NCBI GenBank assembly: GCA_022424925.1
Contig: JAKMGM010000055.1
Location: 1 to 17,487 of the forward strand
DNA length: 17,487 nt
DNA from: Candidatus Poseidoniaceae archaeon
GTDB lineage: Archaea; Thermoplasmatota; Poseidoniia; Poseidoniales; Poseidoniaceae
Direction of reading: 5' to 3'
Position numbers and translations under genes: made by a program
Shown here: one piece after another, positions 6,441 to 14,598 of the stretch
How the letters are laid out: each line of letters begins with the position of its first letter
Numbering within the stretch: the first letter of the stretch is position 1
Notes under the pieces: generated by a model
Database searches by the model: none
The model's input: only the letters and a program-made list of their open reading frames with translations
What the model was told of the DNA's origin: nothing

Positions 6441-8674
6441 CACTCTTCCGCATCGGTGCGAGCATCGAAGTGAAGCGTTGAAGGGATTCGAGCAGCGCTC
6501 GGTTCTCCATCAATACGGCCGTTGAGTTCGACATCGACTGCAGTCGATGTCCCTGACAATTCTACCATGATGAACGTCCTGTTGCCGTTGGCCATTGTAT
6601 CGAGGAACACTTCTTCGCCTCTGTTGAGGAATTTCGGCTCAACATGTTCCACATTCCATGCCTGGCCGACGGGTGCATCAAAGCGAAGTGCTGCTAAATC
6701 CCAGTGCCCCTGTAATATGTGAATTCCAATCATGAGTGGTTTTGCGCCTGATGCCTTTGCAATTCGTTCATCCAATCTCCACACTGCCAAAGCCAATGTT
6801 TCAGTTCTGTAGTCGAGGTCAGGTTTGCCCCATGTGGAATTCGCTTCATCCCAAGAAAGTAGGGTGACTGCTTGTAAGGCTTTTCTGAGTTGTTCTCGTG
6901 ATTGCTTTGGTGTCGTAGCGCCTGAATCTAGTTGTGATTTGAACCATGTGAGTTGCTCTGACTTGAGTCTGTACTCATCGGCTCGTTTTTTGGTTCTGTA
7001 CTGTACTGCCGCCAAGTAAAGAACTGGTAAGAGGAACAATGACCCCAAGAAGAAGCGTGCTCGAACACCCCACTTTTCTGCATTCTCATCTGGTGGGAAG
7101 TATGGCTCTTCGCCTTCATCGATAAGGGAGTAGTAGGTCGTGACAGAGTATGCCCTGCTCGGGGCGTCTTCACCCCAGTTGTGAAACGTTAGGTTTTCTC
7201 CATGAACCATACTGACTCGGATGAAATGTGTACCTGGGCCGACGGTCATTGAGGCAGTGATTTTACCGTTTGAAAGCGTGGCGCGCCGAGTATCAACCAC
7301 CCCCCATGTTTCTTGGTCGATGCTCCAAAGTTCGAGTTCAAACTGTTCTAAATCACTGCCTTCAAGGCTGAATCTCAACAGGTGCTCCGACTCTTCCCAA
7401 CCATCAACTTCCAATCGGTATACATCTGCAATATCATGTACGGCTAAGGTGAACTGACCATCAAGTGGCCCAGTCTCTAAGGCGAGTAGCGGCCAAGAGT
7501 CATTTTCGCTGACTGCTGATAGTGGTCGAACTGACGGTGCTTCTAACCCAGACCTGATGTCTGAGAAATCAGTACTCATTACATCGACAAAGTGTACTGG
7601 TGCGTTGAAGACGATTCGTGCAACGCTGATGTTTGGATACGGATAAAAATTGAATGCTGTGTTGGCTGATAGATTGACCTGTTGGCTGAGCGTCCAAGAC
7701 CCTGAAACAAGTTGCTCAATCTCCATGTGCACATCAAGATGCACAGGTGTGAACGTAATTTTTTGCGTGTCATTCATTGCGAGCATAGTTGTGGTCTTAT
7801 GATGCCCGCTGACGAAGAATTCATTTGAATCCGTAACCATCGACCCAGTGCTGGTTTGGGCATAGCGCATGCTCTTCAAAACCCAGGCTGTATGTTCAGT
7901 ACTCGCGTCAATTTTAATCAGCAACCGTCCCGTTTCTTCAGCGTACCAATAGCCGTTATCTCCAGTATTCGATGCATTAAGACCTGTTGAAAGGGCGAGA
8001 ACCGTTTCAGATAAACGTTCAGAACCTTCGCTTTGAAAATACCCCGAAACCTCGATTGCCTCACTGGCATGCATGATTTGCAATTCCACTGTATCCCCTT
8101 CTGTCACGGATACGGGGACATATTCTGAGCCGATTTGTTCAACAATACCGGTGATGAAGTTCGAGTGGGTGTATTCACCATGAGGGATTCCGTAGAGGTT
8201 ACCGCTTGAGGGGTCGATGCAGCGATCTGCTGCTGTGCAGTAGTCGATTTCTTGCAAGGTCAACTCTTCACTGGGCGACGGTCGAACCGTCGGAAACTTC
8301 TCGTCTATTGTTTCGACAAGGGAGTACCGCACTGACTCCATTGCTGGCGAGTGAATGTTGAGTATGGCGGTGGTGTTGGAAGTTGCCTGTAAAGTGAGTT
8401 GCGTCGTGGTTTGGTAGGACAATTCACCAAGTGTGAGTTCAGCAGAACACTGTTCACACTCAAGCATTAGACTTGTCCATTGACCATCCGTCATGTTCCA
8501 TTGGCGGGTATGGTTTTCTTCACCATCTGAAACAAAACCAGTGATTCGACCGTCGTGTTCTAATGTTTCCATTGATGGATCTTCTGCTGAGACATGAACG
8601 CAAGAAAGTATGCAAAGTATGAGCGTCATGAACAGCGCTTGAACAGTTCTGTGCTGTGGGAACCGGCCGTCCAT
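6440..8674 (-). CDS. Large secreted, membrane-anchored surface protein
   Basis: I do not recognise a named family. From ATG 8674 the product is 744 residues. A basic N-terminus and a hydrophobic core (VQALFMTLILCILSCVHVSA) form a signal peptide, with cleavage likely near residue 30 before EDPS. About 500 residues of beta-rich, Ser/Thr-rich exterior follow, with around nine Asn-x-Ser/Thr sequons, for example NHT, NMT, NTT, NAS, NDT, NLS and NIS. These fit archaeal N-glycosylation. A single membrane helix (LGSLFLLPVLYLAAVQY) lies near residues 538-560, preceded by a Pro-rich stretch and followed by RTKKR as a stop-transfer. The last 180 or so residues would be cytoplasmic and contain a helical region rich in Gln and Lys. 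An in-frame ATG at 8719 is possible; longer versions run into the divergent arcS gene. Surface location is confident, function unknown. Confidence 0.82.
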   Translation of the reverse strand: MDGRFPQHRTVQALFMTLILCILSCVHVSAEDPSMETLEHDGRITGFVSDGEENHTRQWNMTDGQWTSLMLECEQCSAELTLGELSYQTTTQLTLQATSNTTAILNIHSPAMESVRYSLVETIDEKFPTVRPSPSEELTLQEIDYCTAADRCIDPSSGNLYGIPHGEYTHSNFITGIVEQIGSEYVPVSVTEGDTVELQIMHASEAIEVSGYFQSEGSERLSETVLALSTGLNASNTGDNGYWYAEETGRLLIKIDASTEHTAWVLKSMRYAQTSTGSMVTDSNEFFVSGHHKTTTMLAMNDTQKITFTPVHLDVHMEIEQLVSGSWTLSQQVNLSANTAFNFYPYPNISVARIVFNAPVHFVDVMSTDFSDIRSGLEAPSVRPLSAVSENDSWPLLALETGPLDGQFTLAVHDIADVYRLEVDGWEESEHLLRFSLEGSDLEQFELELWSIDQETWGVVDTRRATLSNGKITASMTVGPGTHFIRVSMVHGENLTFHNWGEDAPSRAYSVTTYYSLIDEGEEPYFPPDENAEKWGVRARFFLGSLFLLPVLYLAAVQYRTKKRADEYRLKSEQLTWFKSQLDSGATTPKQSREQLRKALQAVTLLSWDEANSTWGKPDLDYRTETLALAVWRLDERIAKASGAKPLMIGIHILQGHWDLAALRFDAPVGQAWNVEHVEPKFLNRGEEVFLDTMANGNRTFIMVELSGTSTAVDVELNGRIDGEPSAARIPSTLHFDARTDAEE

Positions 8675-8724
8675 GCATCGGCTAATGGGTATGCGTTTTG
8701 AACTTAGGGCATCCTTCATGTCCA

Positions 8725-10533
8725 ATGCTTGAAGAAGCGACGGCATTTGGCTCACACATGGAGGAAGGTTTGGGGCGTACGGTTGTGGCTCGATATCGCT
8801 TTGCTCGTCAATGGGCACTGGGTGACCGCAAGAATCCAGTTTCATCGACACCCGCATTGGTTTTACTCGATGGTGATATTGATGTTGAGGCGCACTTGGC
8901 TCCATTTCGTTCCACGACAGACGATACGATTCCTGCTACGCTGCACTTTGAATCTCGATTACCCCTTTCACCACCAAGTTTTTCTTCAAATTCACCGAAA
9001 TGGTCGGTCTCTATTGGTCATGTTTTGCCTCCTTCCCTTGATGAGGCAGATGCAGGTGAGGCGGCTGGGACCGCACAAGTCTTGCCGGTCTCATGGCAGA
9101 GATTGAACCATGATGCAACGCTCACCGATTCTGAACTCAAACCCGATGTCGTAGTTTTGGTCGACGCTGTTCAGCTGGCCGCTCAACCGGGTCGACTGGT
9201 TCATGCGATTTCGATTTTGAAGCAGCGTTTCCCTGGCGCATTGTTGTGGACTCCCGGCCTAGGTGGTCCAGACAATTTGGCAGTTCTTGTTTGGTTCGGG
9301 GTGGATTTGTTTGATCTCTCACGCTCACGACAAGCTGCAGCAGCAGGCGTATTACTCACCGAGCAAGGACCACGTTACACGGTTGATTCGATGAATGAAT
9401 CATCCGACATGCAGGCTCAAATCACGCATTGGGAGAATGCAATTGCCTCAGTTCGTGGAGCACTGGCCACCGATCAAATGCGGTCACTTGCAGACCGTCA
9501 GTCGCTCAACAGCCCGAGATTGGTTGAACATTTGCGCCGCCACGATGTGTTGTGCCGTGATATACCGGGGCTTCTGTCATCCCATGTTGCTTCAGATTTC
9601 AAATTCCCGTGCCATTCAGCATCGGTACAAAATGACCCATTGGTTGCAGACTGGGAAGCATTCATTTCCACTGCATATCGTGCACCTAAAGGCCTTGACA
9701 CCATTCTTATTCTCCTGCCGTGCTCTGCTCGAAAACCGTATAGGCTCTCGAAGTCGCACGGACGTTTCATACGCGCCATCGGGACCAGTGCATGCCACGA
9801 AGTGATGGTGACTTCACCGCTGGGTTTGGTCCCGCGCGATCTGGAGGAGGTATGGCCTGCCGGTCACTATGATGTCCCGGTTACGGGAGACTGGACTGGG
9901 GACGAAATGGCTCGCATCCAGAGAATGTTTCATGTCTTGGTGAAACGTCACAACTACAAGCGAATCATCAATCACTCGGGTGTCGACTTCGAGCATGACC
10001 ATATCGATATTGTTGATACTCGGCTGGGTGATTCCGCAGGCTCGCACGATGCCTTGGAACGACTTACCGAGGCAGTTCGGGATGCCGTCGATACCTTTAG
10101 CGCCCGTGGCCGTAAAACAGAACGTATACTGCTTGACAATTTTTCCAGCATTGCGCGAAAACAAATGACGAATGATGCCTGGATTTACGACATGAAAGTA
10201 CGAGGCAAGCCCCCCCGCTATCGACTCGAGAGGGAGCAACAACAGATGGCGCTTTGGTCCATTGACCGTTCTGGCTTCTCTCTTCCAAAAGCAGTCATTC
10301 CTACGTTGGATGAACTTGATTCGTTGCCGACAGTCCATTTACGAAACAATGTGGTTTGGAAAGGCGACATTTTCGGTTCGCTTGTCGAATCATATGACCC
10401 TTCAATACGTGCAGGCTCCGACATCCTCGTGTATCAAAACGGCGTTGTGGTCGGTCTTGCTCGTGCACACGCACCAGCTTGGGAATGGCCGGACACGCCT
10501 GGCCGGCTAGCCAAGTCTCATCAACGGTTGTGA
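8725..10533 (+). CDS. arcS: Archaeosine synthase alpha subunit (ArcS / TgtA2-like)
   Basis: ArcS acts on preQ0 at position 15 of archaeal tRNA on the way to archaeosine. The 602-residue protein has a TGT-like N-terminal half, with LLWTPGLGGPDNLAVLVWFGVDLFD around residues 172-196 as the family's barrel signature. A central ArcS core near residues 330-400 follows, with LPCSARKPYRLSKSHGRF and then TSPLGLVPRDLEEVWPAGHYD. A C-terminal PUA-like RNA-binding domain covers the last 75 residues (GSDILVYQNGVVVGLARA). The core motif in characterised ArcS has KPYS after PC-x3; here it reads KPYR, the Lys being retained. ATG 8725 is the first in-frame ATG; 8758 is an alternative, and neither has a clear Shine-Dalgarno. 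It is transcribed divergently from the surface protein with about 50 bases between, and rps15 follows. No tgtA or QueE-type gene lies nearby. Confidence 0.9.
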   Translation: MLEEATAFGSHMEEGLGRTVVARYRFARQWALGDRKNPVSSTPALVLLDGDIDVEAHLAPFRSTTDDTIPATLHFESRLPLSPPSFSSNSPKWSVSIGHVLPPSLDEADAGEAAGTAQVLPVSWQRLNHDATLTDSELKPDVVVLVDAVQLAAQPGRLVHAISILKQRFPGALLWTPGLGGPDNLAVLVWFGVDLFDLSRSRQAAAAGVLLTEQGPRYTVDSMNESSDMQAQITHWENAIASVRGALATDQMRSLADRQSLNSPRLVEHLRRHDVLCRDIPGLLSSHVASDFKFPCHSASVQNDPLVADWEAFISTAYRAPKGLDTILILLPCSARKPYRLSKSHGRFIRAIGTSACHEVMVTSPLGLVPRDLEEVWPAGHYDVPVTGDWTGDEMARIQRMFHVLVKRHNYKRIINHSGVDFEHDHIDIVDTRLGDSAGSHDALERLTEAVRDAVDTFSARGRKTERILLDNFSSIARKQMTNDAWIYDMKVRGKPPRYRLEREQQQMALWSIDRSGFSLPKAVIPTLDELDSLPTVHLRNNVVWKGDIFGSLVESYDPSIRAGSDILVYQNGVVVGLARAHAPAWEWPDTPGRLAKSHQRL

Positions 10534-10552
10534 ACTTACTGCGGGGTAGACT

Positions 10553-10577
10553 CGCTCAATGTACGGTGGACTGAGCG
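10553..10577 (+). other. Stem-loop in the arcS-rps15 gap
   Basis: CGCTCA (10553-10558) and TGAGCG (10572-10577) are perfect complements separated by 13 bases. This is the longest gap in the window (10534-10640, 107 bases); it also carries T5 at 10620-10624 and GGAG at 10629-10632. The stem could end arcS transcription or lie in the rps15 leader. No T run directly follows it, and I cannot tell which side of the rps15 transcription start it lies on. Confidence 0.35.
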
Positions 10578-10640
10578 CCTTGATGAAGCGGAGCGGTTAA
10601 GAAGGGGTGACAAGTCGGCTTTTTCCTTGGAGTTGTCCTT

Positions 10641-11099
10641 ATGGCACGGATGTACAAATCACGCAAAGGAAAGAGTGGGTCGAGTAAGCCCTTTGTCAGC
10701 GAAGCACCAGAGTGGTCAAACACGGATGCTGCGGCAGTGAAACAACTCGTAGTGGACCTCGGTAAGGAGGGACATTCTTCAGCAGTCATCGGCACAATTC
10801 TTCGTGACCAACACGCAGTTCCGAACGCTCGGCTCGTACTCGGAAAGAGAATCGGCGCAGTCCTCGCAGAGAACAACATCGGTGGTACCTACCCAGAGGA
10901 TTTGATGAACTTGATGCGACAAGCAGTTGGCATCATCAACCACCTTGGTAGCGGCAACCACAAGGATCTTCACAACAAGCGAGCGCTTGAAATTACCGAG
11001 TCCAAAATCCGTAGACTTTCGAACTATTACAAATCCGAAGGTCGCTTGTCATCGGATTGGCGATACAAGCGCGAAGAACTCCGACTCATGGTCGAATGA
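10641..11099 (+). CDS. rps15: 30S ribosomal protein S15 (uS15), archaeal form
   Basis: This small-subunit protein binds the central domain of 16S rRNA. The 152-residue product is about 60 longer than bacterial S15 and has the N-terminal extension typical of archaea and eukaryotes, opening MARMYKSRKGKSGSSKP. The S15 core follows: HSSAVIGTILRDQHAVPNARLVLGKRIG, then helices ending HKDLHNKRALEITESKIRRL. The last conserved stretch, WRYKREELRLMVE, completes the protein. ATG 10641 is preceded by TTGGAG at 10627-10632, eight bases away, a reasonable Shine-Dalgarno. It heads a same-strand run with the RecJ-like gene, an arrangement seen in several euryarchaea where rps15 precedes a RecJ-family gene. 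Confidence 0.97.
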   Translation: MARMYKSRKGKSGSSKPFVSEAPEWSNTDAAAVKQLVVDLGKEGHSSAVIGTILRDQHAVPNARLVLGKRIGAVLAENNIGGTYPEDLMNLMRQAVGIINHLGSGNHKDLHNKRALEITESKIRRLSNYYKSEGRLSSDWRYKREELRLMVE

Positions 11100-11110
11100 T
11101 TGTTCTTTTG

Positions 11111-11158
11111 TGAAGGTGACTTCATCAACTGTTACATGTTCACTTCGAAGGTGAGACC
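11111..11158 (+). promoter_or_regulatory. rps15-RecJ spacer: GNRA-type hairpin and repeated GAAGGTGA
   Basis: TGAAG (11111-11115) and CTTCA (11120-11124) form a perfect five-base stem closed by GTGA, a GNRA-type tetraloop in RNA. GAAGGTGA occurs twice, at 11112-11119 inside this hairpin and at 11147-11154. The second copy supplies the Shine-Dalgarno (GGTGA, four bases from ATG 11159). Its flank CACTTCGAAGGTG is itself nearly palindromic, so local RNA folding could affect initiation of the RecJ-like gene. This is inferred from pairing alone. Confidence 0.35.
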
Positions 11159-12079
11159 ATGAACGACCTGCTTCAATCGCCTCCTTTCCACGATGTACAA
11201 ACTCGTGTTGCAGAACAGCTTCAGCAGATAGGGACTGCTGAAACGGTTCACATCCACGCACCCGCTGACCTCCAAGGTTTACTTGCCCTCACGCTACTTG
11301 AGTCCTCTTTTCTCGACGCTGGAATTTCATATAAGCGACGATTTCTACCACCGCATCAGCATCTTCCTCGTGATGAGCGACAAAAAGTATCGGCGCCGGA
11401 TGGTTTACTCATCTTCATCGACCCGTTTGAAGAAACTTGGGACTTGAAGGATTTACCCGTTACTGAACACATTCACATCACCCCGATTTCGGTCTCGGTT
11501 CGGCTTGGTGCGAATCAATCACAACGGCGCGGGGCACTGGATGTTGTTGCCCAATGCGCAGCACTGGGTGCAGCATTATCTCCAAATGGTACAAAAACAC
11601 GGCTTTTACGACCTTTTGCATCCTCTGGACTTTGGTTGAGAGAAGCGCTTGATACAACCTTTGACCCAATTCATACAACGATGCGAGATCATCTTCGGGA
11701 AGAAGGCGCCTTTCGTGTGGTGCCATTGCCTGATGTGCCATCGCCTGCCCCAGGTATGATTCCTGACCTCTCGGAACGAATGCTTGCCAGACTGCGAAAG
11801 GGTTGGGGGAAAATGGATGCTGATGAACGCAGCTCGGCATTGAGTGAACTTATTCTTCCAACACTGCAAGATGCGTCCCTATCGACGCCACGTTTGGAAG
11901 AGCTGGTGTGGCATCGTTTGTTGATTGGAACCTCAGATATCGATGTAATGAGTCAAGTCCATCAAACCCTCAAGACGTGGCCTAAGGGTGCAAGTGACGC
12001 TAAAATCCATGCATCAAAGTTAGCAGACACATTCCTCAAAAGTGGGCATCTTATTGATGCACACCCATCGACGGGTTGA
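11159..12079 (+). CDS. RecJ/Cdc45-like DHH-family protein without evident DHH motif
   Basis: The 306-residue product follows rps15, where many euryarchaea carry a RecJ-family nuclease such as the GINS-associated nuclease. The N-terminal layout fits: a beta strand into VHIHAPADLQGLLALTLLESSFLDAG, matching the position of the H-x-D-x-D-G entry of DHH phosphoesterases. A second strand follows, GLLIFIDPFEETW, then HIHITPISVSVRLGANQSQ where the DHH motif should be. The expected acidic and His ligands are mostly absent: DLQG replaces D-x-D-G, and no Asp-His-His is present. The C-terminal 100 residues are helical and charged. The protein is also shorter than typical archaeal RecJ (over 400 residues). 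I infer a non-catalytic RecJ relative, perhaps structural in the replisome like Cdc45. The start is supported by GGTGA four bases upstream. Family assignment rests partly on context. Confidence 0.55.
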   Translation: MNDLLQSPPFHDVQTRVAEQLQQIGTAETVHIHAPADLQGLLALTLLESSFLDAGISYKRRFLPPHQHLPRDERQKVSAPDGLLIFIDPFEETWDLKDLPVTEHIHITPISVSVRLGANQSQRRGALDVVAQCAALGAALSPNGTKTRLLRPFASSGLWLREALDTTFDPIHTTMRDHLREEGAFRVVPLPDVPSPAPGMIPDLSERMLARLRKGWGKMDADERSSALSELILPTLQDASLSTPRLEELVWHRLLIGTSDIDVMSQVHQTLKTWPKGASDAKIHASKLADTFLKSGHLIDAHPSTG

Positions 12080-12104
12080 AACCAAAGAGCCAACTCGGGT
12101 GTAC

Positions 12105-12455
12105 ATGGCCATTGAACGATTACTGACCGGTAGTATCCGAGACCAAGTTCAAGAACTCATGTCAACTGAAGACCTCGTTATCGAGGCTTTCCGTGACCTC
12201 GTGAAAGATGAACTGAAGACGCACATTCGCAGTAAGGTCGAAGAAGATCCAGAGTTGAAGGCTGAAATCAAAGAGGCAGTTGCGTATTATTTCCACACGA
12301 AGGCACGCACTGTGTATGCCGAACTCAAAGCGACACGGGCTGCTACACGTCTGGGCCTCCGTCTTTTACCAGACGACCTGCAAGGCGAAGTTGGCGAGGC
12401 TGTCGTTTCGCTGTTTGAAAAAGAGTTAGGTGCACTTCTTGAGAAGGCACTTTGA
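12105..12455 (+). CDS. Small helical charged protein, function unknown
   Basis: From ATG 12105 the product is 116 residues and appears all-helical. It has alternating Glu/Lys/Leu patterns (EDLVIEAFRDLVKDELKTHI, EDPELKAEIKEAVAYYF) and a C-terminal helix, VSLFEKELGALLEKAL. There are no Cys, no signal peptide and no membrane segment, so it is probably a soluble cytoplasmic protein and could be oligomeric. A GGTG lies three bases before the ATG. An in-frame extension to 12042 overlaps the RecJ-like gene and adds an unlikely HTHRR-containing leader. In other euryarchaea the gene after rps15-recJ is often pcc1 of KEOPS, but I see no Pcc1 pattern here. A role linked to its upstream neighbour is only a guess from the shared strand and the 25-base gap. 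Confidence 0.65.
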   Translation: MAIERLLTGSIRDQVQELMSTEDLVIEAFRDLVKDELKTHIRSKVEEDPELKAEIKEAVAYYFHTKARTVYAELKATRAATRLGLRLLPDDLQGEVGEAVVSLFEKELGALLEKAL

Positions 12456-12522
12456 GACCTATTGTTCACTACAAGGCGCTTCGCTTATGTGCTTTGGGCG
12501 CTGCCGATGACACGGTGAAGTC

Positions 12523-14598
12523 ATGTCCACACGCCCAATCCTGATTGTGCTGGTCTTCCTCGCCTCGATGGCTGCTCCCTTTTCTCACCCTTTCATCGGT
12601 GAAGCATCCGCTGAAGACATGGTTGTGTGCTGTGATGCCGCCGCTGTCAACTTGCATCTCCTCGGTTCGGCATCGGCTGGCAGCCTGTCTCCGTTTTCTC
12701 AAGATTTATCCCCTGATTCCGCCTCTTCGGCAACGATTGCAGGTTCAGTCACTTCAGAAGAAACCGTCGGAAAATGGTCGCTGCCAAATGTCTGGCCCGG
12801 AACTGTGCCAGCGAGTACGTGGTCGGTTTCTGTGGAATATGAACTGAGCGACGCAGCCAGTGCACAACTCAACGCCACAGCAACACTCAAAATCGCTAGT
12901 CAAACCTTCAGTGCTTCAACTGAACCGGGTAACTCCATTCTACCCCAAGGCACAGGAACGCTGAATTTTGACATTGAGGTTGATGCAACTTCAATCTCAG
13001 ACATGGGCATCATCGAACTTACACTTTCTGCACGAACGCTCGTATTCAGCATTCCGACCGGCGACGCCCAACTCGAGTTTCTTTGGGGCTCCGAGGAAAG
13101 CGATTCGATGATTGAAGCAGAACTTCCACTGTTTGATTTGACATTAATGGAACCTGAGGTTGAAGGTTCTGATGTCTATTTCTCAGTCTTACTCGATTCA
13201 AATTGGGGAATGGATTTACTCTCGAAGTCCGACGCGTTACAGATTTTTGTTGGCGGTAGCGAAGTCACCGGAGACCCGATTGAAACCGGTTCGGATAATG
13301 CAGTAAGGGTCACATGGACATGGCAAGGCGCGAAAGGTGGCGTGGAGACGGTGACTGTGGAGGCTCGTTTAACCATTGAATCGGGTAGCCAATCACTTTC
13401 GGGTTCAACGAGTTTTGAGATTGAAACATTCGATACTTCAGGTGGTACCGGCACATATTATCCTCCCGATGAACCGTTGAAGTCCAATGGCGATGGAAGC
13501 CCGATTTCAGTCACGGGCACATTCATACTCGGAAAGGACTCGAGCGGTTACCTCCAACTCGATCGTACGACACGAATTGAGATTGGTGGTGAAATGGCGT
13601 TCTGGATGCGTTGGGGGATGGACCACATTGGAGATGAAGTCACGACGCTTTCGCCTGTGTTGAAAAGTTTCGATGCAGGGAGCGTTACCGACGAAGAGCG
13701 TGTGAGTCGTACGATAGAGCAAATCGAGGTGAGCGAAATGGAACGCCAACTACTCAGCACATCTGGTTCTGGACTTATCACCTACTATCTCAATGTCGGA
13801 CTTGGGCTTGAGGTGGAAGAATTACTCGGTGCCAAGACCAAAGACTTCCTTTCGCTTTCCATTGATATCGATTTGAACGGAGAGTCTGATGTGGTGAATC
13901 ATCCAGTCACGATTGTTATCTCGACGGTTATGGTTTTCAACGGCGAAGATGATGCACCGACCGAAGGTGAAAGAATTGAACTCATTGGTGGCTTCATTAC
14001 GGCTCAACCCACACCGCTCTGGGGCGATATTTCACTCTCACTCGAGGGCAAGTCTTCAGGCTTGACTGCATTTGCTTTCCCGAAAGTTGTTGCATCCGAT
14101 TCGTTAATCCTTCGTCATTCGCGTATGCCCTGGGGAGAAACACTAACCATTGAAGGCACAGATATTGATTCCGATGACTATTTCGCATTCAAAATAACGC
14201 CGACCAGTTCTCTGGCGGATACTCCCGTTGTTTTGCTTGTCCTGCTCGTAGTAGGGATGGGCATTGGACTGCTATTTGCGCTCTCAATGACGCGTACCCG
14301 TCGACGCAGAGTGTTGTGGCTCGAACTGGTTTTACTACCGTTGGTGGCTGCCATTCATCTTCTTGCCTATCCGTCAGTCTATGTCGGTGGAGCAGCGGCT
14401 GTTGTTGTTACCATTTGGTGGGTAACTGCGGTAACCAGCCCGCGTCGCCGTGACGGTCTCATCGAGGAAGCCATTACGCTCACAACCCCCGTGATTCCTT
14501 GCCCTGCCTGCTCAACACCGAATCCGATTACCAGTACTGAACGTCCACTACGTTTTGCCTGTGTGGGTTGCCAGCGAGTGATTCGAATCGAATCATGA
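12523..14598 (+). CDS. Exported protein with three C-terminal helices and a zinc ribbon
   Basis: The 691-residue product is not of a family I recognise. Residues 1-30 are a signal peptide (ILIVLVFLASMAAPF, cleavage likely after EASA). A long exterior of about 530 residues follows, Ser/Thr/acid-rich and strand-forming, including a Gly/Pro hinge GGTGTYYPPDEP near residue 310. Three hydrophobic helices lie near residues 567-590, 597-616 and 618-638, the first followed by TRTRRRR as a cytoplasmic anchor. The end carries CPAC and CVGC (about residues 661-684), a zinc ribbon that would sit inside the cell. ATG 12523 has GGTGA at 12514-12518, four bases away. Its stop (14598) abuts the stop of the convergent CBS gene with no gap. 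The topology suggests a surface sensor or scaffold linked to a cytoplasmic partner; that is inference. Confidence 0.8.
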   Translation: MSTRPILIVLVFLASMAAPFSHPFIGEASAEDMVVCCDAAAVNLHLLGSASAGSLSPFSQDLSPDSASSATIAGSVTSEETVGKWSLPNVWPGTVPASTWSVSVEYELSDAASAQLNATATLKIASQTFSASTEPGNSILPQGTGTLNFDIEVDATSISDMGIIELTLSARTLVFSIPTGDAQLEFLWGSEESDSMIEAELPLFDLTLMEPEVEGSDVYFSVLLDSNWGMDLLSKSDALQIFVGGSEVTGDPIETGSDNAVRVTWTWQGAKGGVETVTVEARLTIESGSQSLSGSTSFEIETFDTSGGTGTYYPPDEPLKSNGDGSPISVTGTFILGKDSSGYLQLDRTTRIEIGGEMAFWMRWGMDHIGDEVTTLSPVLKSFDAGSVTDEERVSRTIEQIEVSEMERQLLSTSGSGLITYYLNVGLGLEVEELLGAKTKDFLSLSIDIDLNGESDVVNHPVTIVISTVMVFNGEDDAPTEGERIELIGGFITAQPTPLWGDISLSLEGKSSGLTAFAFPKVVASDSLILRHSRMPWGETLTIEGTDIDSDDYFAFKITPTSSLADTPVVLLVLLVVGMGIGLLFALSMTRTRRRRVLWLELVLLPLVAAIHLLAYPSVYVGGAAAVVVTIWWVTAVTSPRRRDGLIEEAITLTTPVIPCPACSTPNPITSTERPLRFACVGCQRVIRIES

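Noticed and set aside
10534..10640. Possible tRNA or small RNA gene in the largest gap.
   Set aside because: One six-base stem is present, but there is no cloverleaf, no GTTC-type T-arm and no acceptor stem.
12456..12522. Repeated GGCGCT-like words in the gap before the exported protein.
   Set aside because: The copies are short, imperfect and do not form a stem or array.
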